Positions 25,122 through 37,393 of a stretch of DNA of 48,705 nucleotides are shown in pieces. Made by a program: the position numbers and the translations under genes. The notes under the pieces are model-generated. The model made no database searches and was not told the origin of the DNA. It saw only the letters and a list, made by a program, of their open reading frames with translations. Source of the DNA: Stenotrophomonas maltophilia (lineage in GTDB: Bacteria; Pseudomonadota; Gammaproteobacteria; Xanthomonadales; Xanthomonadaceae); contig NZ_SRHZ01000041.1 of NCBI RefSeq assembly GCF_004684085.1, positions 1 through 48,705 on the forward strand, given 5' to 3'. Within the stretch, counting starts at the first letter, position 1. Every line of letters begins with the position of its first letter.

Positions 25122-25883
25122 TCAGTCCCGCACCAGCCCGCCATCGACCACCAGATTCTGGCCGGTCACCGCGCGCGACCACGGGCTGGCGAAGAACAGC
25201 ACCGCGTCAGCGAACTCGGCCGGGGTGGTGACGCTGCGCAGCGGCGTATTGGCGGCGATGTAGTCGAACACCGCTTCCGGCGTGGCGGCACTGGCATCGG
25301 TGGTACGCAGCAGGCCACCGGACAGCATGTTCACCGTGATGCCATGCGGGCCCAGGTCGCCGGCAAGGGTGCGGGTCAGCGACAGCAGTGCGGCCTTGGC
25401 GGCGGTGTAGTCGTGGTAGGGCACCACCGGGTTCTGGAACAGGTTGGTGCCGATGTTGATAACGCGGCCGAAGCGACGCGCCTGCATGCCGGGCAGGGCG
25501 GCCTGCACGGTGTTCAGCGCGCCACGCACGCTGCCCTCGAACTGTGCCTGGAACGCCGGCCAGCCGATATCGGCGGCGCCGTCGCGGCCGTCACCGTTGA
25601 ACGAGAAAGCGGCCAGCGCGTTGTTGACCACCGTGGTGACACCCTGGCCGAAATGGGCCAGCGCGTGCTGCAGCATCGCATCGACCTGGCTGCGATCAGT
25701 GACGTCGGCCGGCAGTGCGATCGCCTGTCCGCCCAGTTTGGCGGCCAGGGTACGTGCGGCGGCTTCGCTGCGGTGGTAATTGATGATGACGCGGGCGCCC
25801 TGAGCGGCGAAGGCGCGGGCGATGTGCTTGCCAAGGCCGCGGCCGGCGCCGGTGACCAGCACCAGCTGTTCGCTGATCTGCAT
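25122..25883 (-). CDS. SDR oxidoreductase (3-oxoacyl-ACP reductase-like)
   Basis: A 253-residue NAD(P)-dependent enzyme. TGAGRGLGKHIA is the cofactor loop, NNALAAFSF the conserved Asn region, and the active-site Tyr/Lys are in YHDYTAAKAALLSL. The second position of the basic cluster (IINYHRS) suggests NADPH. It reads like a FabG homologue, but its place beside a quinone reductase and a MerR regulator points to a detoxification role rather than lipid synthesis. The start at 25883 (MQISEQLVLV) is preferred; an ATG 18 bases upstream is possible. It is divergent from dapB. Confidence 0.86.
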   Translation of the reverse strand: MQISEQLVLVTGAGRGLGKHIARAFAAQGARVIINYHRSEAAARTLAAKLGGQAIALPADVTDRSQVDAMLQHALAHFGQGVTTVVNNALAAFSFNGDGRDGAADIGWPAFQAQFEGSVRGALNTVQAALPGMQARRFGRVINIGTNLFQNPVVPYHDYTAAKAALLSLTRTLAGDLGPHGITVNMLSGGLLRTTDASAATPEAVFDYIAANTPLRSVTTPAEFADAVLFFASPWSRAVTGQNLVVDGGLVRD

Positions 25884-25973
25884 GGTGGAACTGCCATCCA
25901 TTGCATGAAAGGGCATGCAGCGTAGCAGCGATGGTGCTTGCCGGAGCGGGTGTGCTGCCGCTAGCCTGCGGGC

Positions 25974-26702
25974 ATGAACCAGACTCCCCTGCGATTGCTC
26001 ATTCACGGCGCTTCCGGGCGCATGGGCCAGGCCCTGCTGCGGCTGGCTGCCGAACATCCCGAAACCCTGCAGATCGTGGCCGCGGTGACCGGTCGCGCGC
26101 CGGCCCAGCGCGTGGTCGACGGCGTGCCGTTCTTCGCTGCCAGCGAGCTGCCCGGCGCACCGGCGTTCGATGTGGCGATCGACTTCAGCCTGCCGGAGGG
26201 TTTCGACCCGCTGCTGGCGTTGTGCGTGGAGCGGGGTGCAGGACTTGTATCGGGCACCACCGGCATCTCCGGCACGCAGCGCCAGGCGCTGGAGGCGGCA
26301 GCGGATAGGATTGCGCTGGTGTGGGCATCGAACTTCAGCCTGGGCGTGGCGGTGCTGGACGAGCTGGTCGAGCGCGCGGCGCAGGCACTAGCCGGCTGGG
26401 ACTGCGACATCGTCGAGTCGCACCACACCCAGAAAAAGGACGCACCGTCGGGCACCGCGCTGACCCTCGGGGCGGCCGCGCAGCGGGGTGGGGCGGAGCC
26501 GCATTACGCCAGCCTGCGTGCCGGCGACATCGTGGGCGAGCACCTGGTCCAGTTCACCGGGCTGGGTGAGCGCATCGAGCTGGTGCACCGGGCCACCAAC
26601 CGCGACATCTTCGCCCGCGGTGCCCTGTTCGCCGCCCGCCAGCTGCAGGGCCGGGCGGCTGGCAGCTACCGGGTACGGGATCTGCTGGACGGCCCCAGGT
26701 AA
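25974..26702 (+). CDS. dapB: 4-hydroxy-tetrahydrodipicolinate reductase
   Basis: A 242-residue cytoplasmic enzyme of lysine and diaminopimelate synthesis that reduces the dihydrodipicolinate intermediate with NAD(P)H. The N-terminal cofactor loop is HGASGRMGQ, the ASNFSLGV segment and SHHTQKKDAPSGTA contain the catalytic His pair and Lys, and the C-terminal RATNRDIFARGALFAA is conserved. The length is somewhat below the 265-270 usual in enterics. Immediately upstream of carA, as in pseudomonads and xanthomonads. A REP pair follows the stop, so carA is unlikely to depend on its transcript. Confidence 0.94.
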   Translation: MNQTPLRLLIHGASGRMGQALLRLAAEHPETLQIVAAVTGRAPAQRVVDGVPFFAASELPGAPAFDVAIDFSLPEGFDPLLALCVERGAGLVSGTTGISGTQRQALEAAADRIALVWASNFSLGVAVLDELVERAAQALAGWDCDIVESHHTQKKDAPSGTALTLGAAAQRGGAEPHYASLRAGDIVGEHLVQFTGLGERIELVHRATNRDIFARGALFAARQLQGRAAGSYRVRDLLDGPR

Positions 26703-26705
26703 CCG

Positions 26706-26728
26706 GTAGCGCCGGGCCACGCCCGGCG
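26706..26728 (+). repeat. GTAG-type REP palindrome (first of an inverted pair)
   Basis: Begins GTAGCGCCGGGCC and closes GCCCGGCG, four bases after the dapB stop. Its mate is at 26742-26764. Confidence 0.75.
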
Positions 26729-26741
26729 TCGGTGTCAGTTC

Positions 26742-26764
26742 CGCCGGGCATGGCCCGGCGCTAC
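26742..26764 (-). repeat. GTAG-type REP palindrome (second of an inverted pair)
   Basis: Arms CGCCGGGC and GCCCGGCG, ending CTAC. With 26706-26728 it forms a tail-to-tail pair able to fold into one long hairpin between dapB and carA. Confidence 0.75.
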
Positions 26765-26858
26765 CGGCGGACCCCACATACGCCGCCGGATTGAAATGAA
26801 TGCGCAATCGCCTGTTCATCAAGCGCGATAACCGCTGGCGCGAGCGCCCCGGCGGCGC

Positions 26859-26864
26859 TACAAT
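26859..26864 (+). promoter_or_regulatory. Probable -10 box of the carA operon
   Basis: TACAAT, one mismatch from the consensus, is preceded by a GC-rich spacer with no clear -35 element. Transcription would begin near 26871, giving a leader of about 120 nt before carA. Confidence 0.5.
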
Positions 26865-26888
26865 TCGCACTCGCCGAATCACGAAAGC

Positions 26889-26923
26889 CGGACCGGTCCC
26901 AGACCGTACGTCCGCGCTTTTTT
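26889..26923 (+). terminator. Attenuator-like intrinsic terminator in the carA leader
   Basis: A hairpin with paired blocks CGGAC/GTCCG and CGGT/ACCG, loop CCCAG, and a three-base bulge, followed after three bases by six T residues. It sits between the probable promoter and the carA start, where an attenuator would be. No alternative antiterminator pairing was worked out by eye. Confidence 0.55.
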
Positions 26924-26991
26924 GCAACCGGATTTCCGTGAAGCGCAGGCGTGACTTCGGCAGCCCCCTCGGTAGCCAAAGTGAGATTCCC

Positions 26992-28119
26992 GTGACCCAA
27001 GCCGCAATCCTCGTCCTCGAAGACGGCACCGTATTCGAGGGCGAATCCGTAGGCGCGCCCGGCCTGTCCGTCGGTGAGGTGGTGTTCAACACCGCCATGA
27101 CCGGCTACCAGGAAGTGCTGACCGACCCGTCCTACGCCCGGCAGATGGTCACGCTGACCTATCCGCATATCGGCAACACCGGCATGACCGACCAGGACAA
27201 TGAAGCGTCCAAGGTGTGGTCGGCCGGCCTGATCGTGCGCGATGTTCCCCGCCGTCCCAGCAACTGGCGCAGCCAGGTGTCGCTGCAGGATTGGCTGATC
27301 CAGCGAGGCGTGGTCGCCATCGCCGGCATCGACACCCGCAAGCTGACCCGCATCCTGCGCGAGAAGGGCGCGCAGAACGGTGCGCTGATGGCCGGCGACA
27401 TCGACGTGGAAAAGGCTTTGGAAGCTGCCCGCAAGTTCCCGGGGCTGAAGGGCATGGATCTGGCCAAGGTCGTCACTACCGAGAAGACCTACACCTGGAC
27501 CGAGGGCCAGCTGGACCTGGATGCCAATGCCTTCGTCAGCGTGCCGGCCAAGTACAAGGTCGTGGCCTACGACTTCGGCGTGAAGACCAACATCCTGCGC
27601 ATGCTGGCCGAGCGCGGCTGCGAAGTGACCGTGGTGCCGGCGCAGACCCCGGCTGCCGAGGTCCTGGCGCTGAAGCCGGACGGCGTGTTCCTGTCCAACG
27701 GCCCGGGTGACCCGGAACCGTGCGACTACGCGATCGAAGCGATCAAGACCTTCATCGACGTGAAGATCCCGACCTTCGGCATCTGCCTGGGCCACCAGCT
27801 GCTGGGCCTGGCCTCGGGCGCCAGGACCATGAAGATGGGCCACGGCCATCACGGTGCCAACCACCCGGTGCAGGATCTGGACAACGGCCGGGTGATGATC
27901 ACCTCGCAGAACCACGGTTTCGCGATCGATGAAGCGACCCTGCCGCCGACCCTGCGCGTGACCCACCGTTCGCTGTTCGACGGCACCAACCAGGGCGTGG
28001 CCCGCACCGACGTGCCGGCGTTCTCGTTCCAGGGCCACCCGGAAGCGTCGCCGGGCCCGACCGATGTCGGTCCGCTGTTCGACCGCTTCGTGGTGCTGAT
28101 GGAAGAGGCCAAGGCCTGA
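26992..28119 (+). CDS. carA: Carbamoyl-phosphate synthase, small (glutaminase) subunit
   Basis: A 375-residue subunit that hydrolyses glutamine and passes ammonia to CarB, feeding arginine and pyrimidine synthesis. The class I amidotransferase domain (about 190-375) has the nucleophile Cys in [12 protein letters not shown] and the His/Glu pair in [11 protein letters not shown]. The N-terminal domain begins [16 protein letters not shown]. The start is a GTG at 26992, giving the usual subunit length; the open frame upstream is the leader region. The stop overlaps the next gene by one base (TGATG). Confidence 0.95.
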   Translation: MTQAAILVLEDGTVFEGESVGAPGLSVGEVVFNTAMTGYQEVLTDPSYARQMVTLTYPHIGNTGMTDQDNEASKVWSAGLIVRDVPRRPSNWRSQVSLQDWLIQRGVVAIAGIDTRKLTRILREKGAQNGALMAGDIDVEKALEAARKFPGLKGMDLAKVVTTEKTYTWTEGQLDLDANAFVSVPAKYKVVAYDFGVKTNILRMLAERGCEVTVVPAQTPAAEVLALKPDGVFLSNGPGDPEPCDYAIEAIKTFIDVKIPTFGICLGHQLLGLASGARTMKMGHGHHGANHPVQDLDNGRVMITSQNHGFAIDEATLPPTLRVTHRSLFDGTNQGVARTDVPAFSFQGHPEASPGPTDVGPLFDRFVVLMEEAKA

Positions 28120-28661
28120 TGCGCAGCCTCGCTCTGCTGCCGCTGCTGTGCGTTGCCGGGCTCGCTTCGGCGGCGCCGGCAACCGATGCCGGTGTGGCTG
28201 ACGTGATGCGGAAGCTGAACAAAGGTTCGATGGGGGCCGCGTCGGCCGAGATGATGGTGGCCGAAGTGCCATCGCTCAAGGCACTGCCCGAGGGCGACCG
28301 CCAGTGCGCACGCAGCGCCATCCATGCGGTTCTGCTCGGCCAGGCAAGGCAATCGGTGATCAACGATCTTGGCGACGACGGCGACACCGTCATCGCCGAA
28401 TGGGCGCGCTTCCTGGAGACGCCGTCAGGCAAGGGTTATCTGGCCCTCGCAGGCGGCACGACGGGTGATGATGCCGAATCCATCGACGTGCAGAGCGAGC
28501 AGTACCAGTCCGTGTTCGAGGCGTTCCTGGCCAGTGCGGCGCACAAGCGCCTGCTGGCCAGCTTTGGACGCCTGAGCTCCCCCGGCGATCTGCCGGAGCG
28601 ACTGGCGAAAGGACTGCAGGACCAGTGCCGGATTGCGCTGAAACCCCAAGAGATTTCCTGA
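28119..28661 (+). CDS. Secreted hypothetical protein encoded between carA and carB
   Basis: A 180-residue protein with a signal peptide ([19 protein letters not shown]). The mature part is mostly helical, with two cysteines (DRQCARSAI and DQCRIALK) that could form a disulfide. The middle (GDTVIAEWARFLETPSGKGYLAL) resembles DUF2059-like helical envelope proteins only weakly; I do not assign a family. The ATG overlaps the carA stop and carB starts 54 bp downstream, so it is made with carbamoyl-phosphate synthase although it is exported. An extra reading frame at this position is known in pseudomonad car operons, from memory; whether it is homologous is not known. Confidence 0.85.
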   Translation: MRSLALLPLLCVAGLASAAPATDAGVADVMRKLNKGSMGAASAEMMVAEVPSLKALPEGDRQCARSAIHAVLLGQARQSVINDLGDDGDTVIAEWARFLETPSGKGYLALAGGTTGDDAESIDVQSEQYQSVFEAFLASAAHKRLLASFGRLSSPGDLPERLAKGLQDQCRIALKPQEIS

Positions 28662-28715
28662 TCGACAGCGTGCGATCACTCCCCCTTGTCACGCTGTACT
28701 GACTTAGAGAAGAAA

Positions 28716-31954
<3,239 letters not shown>

Positions 31955-31958
<4 letters not shown>

Positions 31959-32431
31959 GAGCCCCCATCACGATGAAGGGCGCGCAGCGTCTGCGCGATG
32001 AACTGGATCACCTGAAGTCGGTCAAGCGCCCGAAGGTGATCGCTGCGATCGCCGAAGCGCGTGAGCATGGCGACCTGAAGGAGAACGCCGAGTACCACGC
32101 CGCGCGCGAGGAACAGGGCTTCATCGAAGGCCGCATCAAGCAGCTGGAAGGCGAGCTGTCGCACGCCGAGATCATCGACGTGAGCAAGCTCAACGCCGGC
32201 TCCAAGGTGGTGTTCGGCGCCAGCGTGACCCTGGCCGACGTGGAAACCGATGAAGAGAAGAAGTACCAGATCGTCGGTGACCTGGAAGCGGACATCAAGC
32301 TGGGCCTGATCGCCATCTCCTCGCCGGTGGCGCGCGCGATGATCGGCAAGCTGGAAGGCGATTCGATCGTGATCGACGCCCCGGCCGGCCAGCGCGAGTA
32401 CGAGATCGTCAGCGTCAGCTACCTGGACTGA
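31955..32431 (+). CDS. greA: Transcription elongation factor GreA
   Basis: A 158-residue factor that enters the RNA polymerase secondary channel and stimulates cleavage of backtracked RNA. The coiled-coil tip carries the acidic residues in [18 protein letters not shown] (about 38-55, read in parts). The globular C-terminal domain has [12 protein letters not shown] and VSYLD at the end. The ATG overlaps the carB stop. The carB-greA pairing is conserved in many gammaproteobacteria. Confidence 0.96.
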
Positions 32432-32435
32432 CCCG

Positions 32436-33353
32436 GTGGCGACGGCGACCCTGCTGTTGCCGGCGCGCAGTCGCTTCGCCGCGGCTGCGCTGGCTGATGA
32501 CGTGGCGCGTGCCCTGGGCCGCGCCGGCGCCTCGCAGTTTGAAGCCGGCGAGCGGGCACAGCTGCAGCGCCATTTCTCGGTTGCCGCGCCGCACTGGCCG
32601 GTAGCCGCACTGACCCGCCAGCGTGACGTCGGCGATGCTGCCGGCGCGTGCTGGCTGCGTGCCGATCCGGCCTGCATGGTGCCGGACATGCACGGTGCGC
32701 GGATGATGGCCTACGGCGAAACGCTGCGGCCGACTCTGGCCGACTGCCTGGCGCTGCTGCCAGTGCTGCAGCCGTTGTTCGCCGATGCCGGGTATGTGCT
32801 CGACGCACCGGATCCTTCGCGCTGGTACCTGCGGCTTCCGATCGACAGCGAGCTGCCGGACTTCGACAGTCCGGACGAGGTGCTGGGCGATGACCTGTTC
32901 TCGCATCTTCCGCAGGGCGACACCGGCCGTCGTTGGCGGGCGCTGATGACCGAGGCGCAGGTGCTGCTGCACAACCATTCCTGGAACCAGCAGCGCGCCG
33001 CGCAGGGACAACAGCCGATCAATTCGCTGTGGTTCTGGGGCGGTGGCGTGATGCCGGTATCGGTCAACACGCCGCACGCACAGGTGCGCAGCCGCGATGC
33101 GCTGCTGCAGGGCCTGGCCCTGGCTGCGGGCGTCGCCGTGGATGGCGAGCAGTCGGTGGATGCATTGGTGGATCTGCGCCAGCTGCGCTCTTTGCAGCAG
33201 CTGGGCAATGATGCGATCCGTCCGCTGCTGGCCGCGCTGAAGCGTGGTGAGCTGCAGCGGCTGGTGCTGGATTTCGAAGACGGCCTGCAGTTCCAGCTGG
33301 ACCGTGGCCAGCGCTGGCAGTTCTGGAAGAAGCCGCGCCAGCTTCACGAGTGA
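32436..33353 (+). CDS. COG4255-like protein, annotated in relatives as phosphoglycerate mutase
   Basis: A 305-residue cytoplasmic protein that starts with a GTG four bases after the greA stop, making it the last gene of the car operon. It contains GETLRPTLADCLALLPVL, a central SLWFWGGGVMP segment and HNHSWN, features of a conserved proteobacterial protein often labelled phosphoglycerate mutase. It lacks the RHG motif of cofactor-dependent mutases, and I see no obvious metal-binding serine motif of the independent type. I therefore treat the enzymatic label as unproven. The C-terminus is a short beta-rich tail ending in WKKPRQLHE. Confidence 0.8.
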   Translation: MATATLLLPARSRFAAAALADDVARALGRAGASQFEAGERAQLQRHFSVAAPHWPVAALTRQRDVGDAAGACWLRADPACMVPDMHGARMMAYGETLRPTLADCLALLPVLQPLFADAGYVLDAPDPSRWYLRLPIDSELPDFDSPDEVLGDDLFSHLPQGDTGRRWRALMTEAQVLLHNHSWNQQRAAQGQQPINSLWFWGGGVMPVSVNTPHAQVRSRDALLQGLALAAGVAVDGEQSVDALVDLRQLRSLQQLGNDAIRPLLAALKRGELQRLVLDFEDGLQFQLDRGQRWQFWKKPRQLHE

Positions 33354-33367
33354 GCCGGGCTCCCGCG

Positions 33368-33390
33368 GTAGCGCCGGGCCACGCCCGGCG
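33368..33390 (+). repeat. GTAG-type REP palindrome (SMAG-like)
   Basis: Begins GTAGCGCCGGGCC and closes GCCCGGCG. It lies alone in the 43-bp convergent junction between the car operon end and the first DUF1176 gene, a likely two-way terminator. Confidence 0.75.
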
Positions 33391-33396
33391 GATGCC

Positions 33397-34467
33397 CTAA
33401 CGGAATTCCGTGATGTAAGTCGGCAGTCGCCAGATGGATGCTCCAGAGCCGCTACAGGTGCCGCCCACGTACTCCATGCTCAGCCGCATCTGCCGTCCAT
33501 CCCACGCCCAGTAGCGCCCGGTTTCGCAGCGATCCTGGTCGGTCTCCACGGTTTCCTCGAGAAACACCGCCTCCGGCGCGTGCGCGAAGAGTGCGCCCTG
33601 GGTAATGAACGTGGGATTGAACGGCGGCTGGTCGTTGATCACCCACGTGCCCGCCGGCACATTGAATGCAGGCGTGTGGCAGACAACGGAGGCGAGCAGG
33701 TAATGATCGTCCAGTCGCTGGACGGTGATGGAACGCGGGGCAGTCTGCTGCACATTGGCAGCGCATGCCCAGTCTGCCTTGTCGCTGGGCTGAAGCAGGC
33801 GACGCAGGTCCTCGCGCTCGCCCAGTTGCGCATCTTCCTCACGCGGCGGCACCCGCCTGGATGGTGTTGGCAGCCGCGGCTTCGAGAGAGCCTGCGGCAC
33901 GCTTGACTCCTGCCGTGATCCGCGTCGCACCAGTGCGCCGGGTGTCTCCAGGCGCTGCTGGAGCTCATCCATCTTCAGCATCAGCGCGGTCGCGCCGGAT
34001 GCGGAGAGCGACCACGCCTGGCCCTTGCCGTCGGTGACGCTGATGGGTGAGTGATTGACGAGGGCTGCACTGAACGCCTGCACCTGAGCCGAGGTCAGTG
34101 CTGCATGCTCCGTGGCTGATGCCAGTACGCCGATGCTGCCCGCGGGCTTTCCGTCCAGTCGCAACTGCAATGCGCCGGCAGGTGACTGTGCGTGCGCTTC
34201 GGGTTCGTCAGCGTTGTCGCGGGCAAGTGCCAGCCGTATCTCCACCGCGGCTCCGGGGCCGCCATTGCGCTCGATCAGCACGGCCAGCCTCAGCGGTGCT
34301 GGGGCACCGACACCGGCGAGACGACAGGCACGCGTGTTGTCGCAGGCCATGAACCAGTCGCCCTCGGCGAACGATGCGCCCATCGGATCGGCGGCCGAAG
34401 CAGCCGAGGATGCCGTCAGCAATCCCAGCAGAAAGAGAGGTGCCGGCAGCAAAGAAGGGGCACGCAT
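33397..34467 (-). CDS. DUF1176 protein, paralogue 1
   Basis: A 356-residue periplasmic protein with a signal peptide (LFLLGLLTASSAASA). It shows the DUF1176 pattern: DWFMACDNTRACRLAG near the mature N-terminus, GALVRRGSRQESSVP in the middle, RLDDHYLLASVVC, and the closing RLPTYITEFR. It is the most diverged of three paralogues in the window, and its C-terminal Cys arrangement differs (CSGSG instead of LCRGMPGG-type). The start codon abuts the stop of paralogue 2 (TGAATG), so the two are co-translated. The function of the family is unknown. Confidence 0.86.
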   Translation of the reverse strand: MRAPSLLPAPLFLLGLLTASSAASAADPMGASFAEGDWFMACDNTRACRLAGVGAPAPLRLAVLIERNGGPGAAVEIRLALARDNADEPEAHAQSPAGALQLRLDGKPAGSIGVLASATEHAALTSAQVQAFSAALVNHSPISVTDGKGQAWSLSASGATALMLKMDELQQRLETPGALVRRGSRQESSVPQALSKPRLPTPSRRVPPREEDAQLGEREDLRRLLQPSDKADWACAANVQQTAPRSITVQRLDDHYLLASVVCHTPAFNVPAGTWVINDQPPFNPTFITQGALFAHAPEAVFLEETVETDQDRCETGRYWAWDGRQMRLSMEYVGGTCSGSGASIWRLPTYITEFR

Positions 34468-35511
34468 TCAACGCACCTCGCTGACCAGGGTCGGCAGCAT
34501 CCAGTGCCCGCCCGGCATACCACGGCACAGGCCGGTATTGAACGCACTGCTGGGCTGGAATCTGCGGCCATCCCATATCCAGTCCGAACCGGAAACGCAG
34601 TCGCCGATGCCGCGGCCCTTGTAACGCGCGTAGAGCGTGCGTTCGACGCGCGAGAAGCCCTCTGCTTCCATCGTGACCGTCTGCGGGGCGAACGGGGGCT
34701 GGTCGCGCGCGATCCAGAAGCCATTACTGTAGTTGTACGCGCCCATCTGGCACAGCGCCTGTACCAGCACATGGCTGTCGTCCAGCCGCTCGATCACCAT
34801 TTCCGGGGTGCCCGTGTACTCGATCAGGCGCGGACAGTCGTCACTGTCGCCGAGCGTGGCGATCAGGGCATCGCGCAGCGCTTCGCTGCTTTCCAGTTCG
34901 CTGTCTCCGGGGCGTGGGGCCACCAGTGCCGCGCTCACGATCACCGGCTTGGCGTGTGCAGCCGGTACGCTCGTTTCGGCACGCGTGCCACGCCGCACGA
35001 GGGCACCGGGTGTTCCGATCCGCCCTTGTGCCTCGTCCATTTTCAGCAGTACAGCGGCAGCCCCACGGTCGGAAATCGGCCAGCGCACGCCGTTGCTGTC
35101 GATCACCTCGATGCGGGCCTGGCCGGGCAGGGCGGCGAGCAGGGCTTCCACCTGCGCCGGCCGCAGCGTCACGGCCTCATCGGCGCCGGTGTCCTGCACC
35201 GGGCCCAGATCACGGCCGTTCACCTGCAGGCGCATCGCTCCCTCAGGCATTGCGCTTTCGCCATCCTCGCCCACCCGCAGTCGCGCCTTCACTACCGTGC
35301 CGGGACCACCTGCACGTTCCAGCATCAGGCCCAGCGGGCTGTCTGCGCTCTCCGGGCCATAGCCGGCGGCACGGCAGGTGCCAGTGTTGTCGCAGGCCAG
35401 GAACCAGTCGTGGTGCGCGAACTCGATACCGGGTGTGGCCGGCATGTTTACGGCGTGGCTGACGAGCGGCAGCAGCAGGCCGACAATCAGTGCGGACAAC
35501 GGGCGATACAT
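34468..35511 (-). CDS. DUF1176 protein, paralogue 2
   Basis: A 347-residue periplasmic protein with a signal peptide (ALIVGLLLPLVSHA). It shares with its neighbours HHDWFLACDNTGTCRAAGY, GALVRRGTRAETSVP, RLDDSHVLVQALCQMGAYN and the end LPTLVSEVR. Four conserved cysteines suggest two disulfides. The start at 35511 (MYRPLSALIV) has CGGAATT nearby; longer in-frame starts overlap the recJ promoter region and lack support. It is divergent from recJ with about 115 bp between. Confidence 0.88.
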   Translation of the reverse strand: MYRPLSALIVGLLLPLVSHAVNMPATPGIEFAHHDWFLACDNTGTCRAAGYGPESADSPLGLMLERAGGPGTVVKARLRVGEDGESAMPEGAMRLQVNGRDLGPVQDTGADEAVTLRPAQVEALLAALPGQARIEVIDSNGVRWPISDRGAAAVLLKMDEAQGRIGTPGALVRRGTRAETSVPAAHAKPVIVSAALVAPRPGDSELESSEALRDALIATLGDSDDCPRLIEYTGTPEMVIERLDDSHVLVQALCQMGAYNYSNGFWIARDQPPFAPQTVTMEAEGFSRVERTLYARYKGRGIGDCVSGSDWIWDGRRFQPSSAFNTGLCRGMPGGHWMLPTLVSEVR

Positions 35512-35627
35512 GGCGAATTCCGTTTCAGAAGCGAACAAGCATGGGCGATCGCCACCTCTGCGCCAAGCCCGGGAAGAGCCGGGCAAGCCGGGCGGGGTAT
35601 CATGCGCGGGTCTTCCGTCACCCGGCG

Positions 35628-37391
35628 ATGCCGATGTCCCTTGCCGCCGATGCTGTGCAGCCGTCCTCTGATACGCCGACGATCCGCCGCCGCGATGCGG
35701 TCGCGCCCGGCAGCTGGCCGGAGGGCACGCTGCCGTTGCTGGCGCGTCTCTATGCCAGCCGTGGCGCAGGTACACCGGAGTTGGCGCAGCCGAAGCTGGG
35801 CAATCTGCACGCGCCTGAGCTGCTGACCGGCATCGACGATGCGGTGGGCCTGCTGGTCGAGGCCATCGCCAGCGACAAGCGCATCCTGGTGGTTGGCGAT
35901 TTCGACTGCGATGGCGCCACCGCCTGTGCGGTCGGCGTGCGCGGCCTGCGCATGCTCGGCGCGCAGCATGTCTTCCACGCGGTGCCGAACCGCATGGTGC
36001 ACGGCTACGGCCTGTCGCCGTCACTGGTGGAGGAGCTGGCCGGGCTGCAGCCGGACCTGCTGGTCACGGTCGACCACGGCATTGCCTGCCACGCCGGTGT
36101 GACCGCGGCCAAGGCTCGCGGCTGGCAGGTGCTGGTCACCGACCATCATCTTCCCGGCCCGCAGCTGCCGCCGGCCGATGTCATCGTCGATCCCAATCTC
36201 GACGGCGACGCTTTCCCCAGCAAGTCGCTGGCCGGTGTCGGCGTGATCTTCTACGTGCTGATGGCGTTGCGCCGGCAGATGCGCGAGGCCGGTGTCTTTG
36301 CCGATGGCAAGGGACCGGACCTGACCGCGCTGCTGGACCTGGTGGCGGTCGGCACCGTCGCCGACCTGGTGGCGCTGGACCCGAACAACCGTGCACTGGT
36401 CAGCGCGGGCCTGCGCCGTCTGCGCGCAGGGCAGGGCTGTGTCGGCCTGCGTGCGCTGATCGAAGCCAGCGGCCGTGACGCCGCGCGACTGACTGCCACC
36501 GATATCGGCTTTGCGCTCGGCCCGCGCTTGAACGCTGCGGGCCGGCTGGAAGACATGGCGCTGGGCATTGCGCTGCTGCTGACCGAAGACCCACGCCAGG
36601 CGCGCGAGATCGCGCAGACGCTGGAGCAGATCAATTCGGAACGGCGCGCCGTGCAGCAGTCGATGACTGACGACGCCGAGCAGGCGTTGACCCGCGTAGT
36701 GCTGGACATGGCCGGCCAGCGACCGGTAGCGGCCTGCCTGTTCGACGCCGACTGGCACCCGGGCGTGGTCGGCCTGGTCGCGTCGAAGATGAAGGATCGC
36801 CTGCATCGCCCGGTGATCGCCTTCGCGCCGGCCGAACCGGGCGCCGACACCCTGCGTGGCTCGGCGCGCTCGATTCCCGGCCTGCACATCCGTGACGCGC
36901 TGGCGCTGGTCGATGCCCGCCATCCGGGTTTGATCGAACGCTTCGGTGGGCATGCCATGGCGGCTGGACTGAGCATGCGGCTGGATCACGTCGATGACTT
37001 CAAGGCCGCCTTCGTCGCCACGGTGCTGGAAATGCTGGATCCGGCGGCACTGCAACAGCAGGTACTGAGCGACGGCGAGCTGGCCGCCAACGAGCTCGAC
37101 CATCGCCACGCCGATGCGCTGCGTCTGGCGGGCCCATGGGGCCAGGGCTTCCCCGAACCGCTGTTCGATGGCCACTTCGAAGTGGCCAACTGGCGCGTGC
37201 TGAAAGAGCGCCACCTCAAGCTGGAACTGCGCCTGCCAGGCCTGCCCGGCACGATCAACGCGATCCACTTCGGCGGCTGGCACGGCAATGCACCCGGCCG
37301 CCACGTGCACCTGGCCTATCGTCTCGCCTGCGACGACTATCGCGGCGGCAGCGCCATCCAGTTGATCGTCGAGCACAGCCTCCCCGCCTGA
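35628..37391 (+). CDS. recJ: Single-stranded-DNA-specific exonuclease RecJ
   Basis: A 587-residue 5'-3' exonuclease for recombinational and mismatch repair. The DHH-family motifs are clear: DFDCDGATA (motif I), VDHGIACH, TDHHLPG (the DHH motif), GVGVIFY and the NAAGRLEDM segment, with the DHHA1 domain containing RGSARSIPG and FGGHAMAAG. A C-terminal OB-fold-like region completes the usual length. Two in-frame ATGs lie at 35628 and 35634; both lack a strong ribosome binding site. A bidirectional palindrome follows the stop. Confidence 0.95.
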   Translation: MPMSLAADAVQPSSDTPTIRRRDAVAPGSWPEGTLPLLARLYASRGAGTPELAQPKLGNLHAPELLTGIDDAVGLLVEAIASDKRILVVGDFDCDGATACAVGVRGLRMLGAQHVFHAVPNRMVHGYGLSPSLVEELAGLQPDLLVTVDHGIACHAGVTAAKARGWQVLVTDHHLPGPQLPPADVIVDPNLDGDAFPSKSLAGVGVIFYVLMALRRQMREAGVFADGKGPDLTALLDLVAVGTVADLVALDPNNRALVSAGLRRLRAGQGCVGLRALIEASGRDAARLTATDIGFALGPRLNAAGRLEDMALGIALLLTEDPRQAREIAQTLEQINSERRAVQQSMTDDAEQALTRVVLDMAGQRPVAACLFDADWHPGVVGLVASKMKDRLHRPVIAFAPAEPGADTLRGSARSIPGLHIRDALALVDARHPGLIERFGGHAMAAGLSMRLDHVDDFKAAFVATVLEMLDPAALQQQVLSDGELAANELDHRHADALRLAGPWGQGFPEPLFDGHFEVANWRVLKERHLKLELRLPGLPGTINAIHFGGWHGNAPGRHVHLAYRLACDDYRGGSAIQLIVEHSLPA

Positions 37392-37393
37392 AG

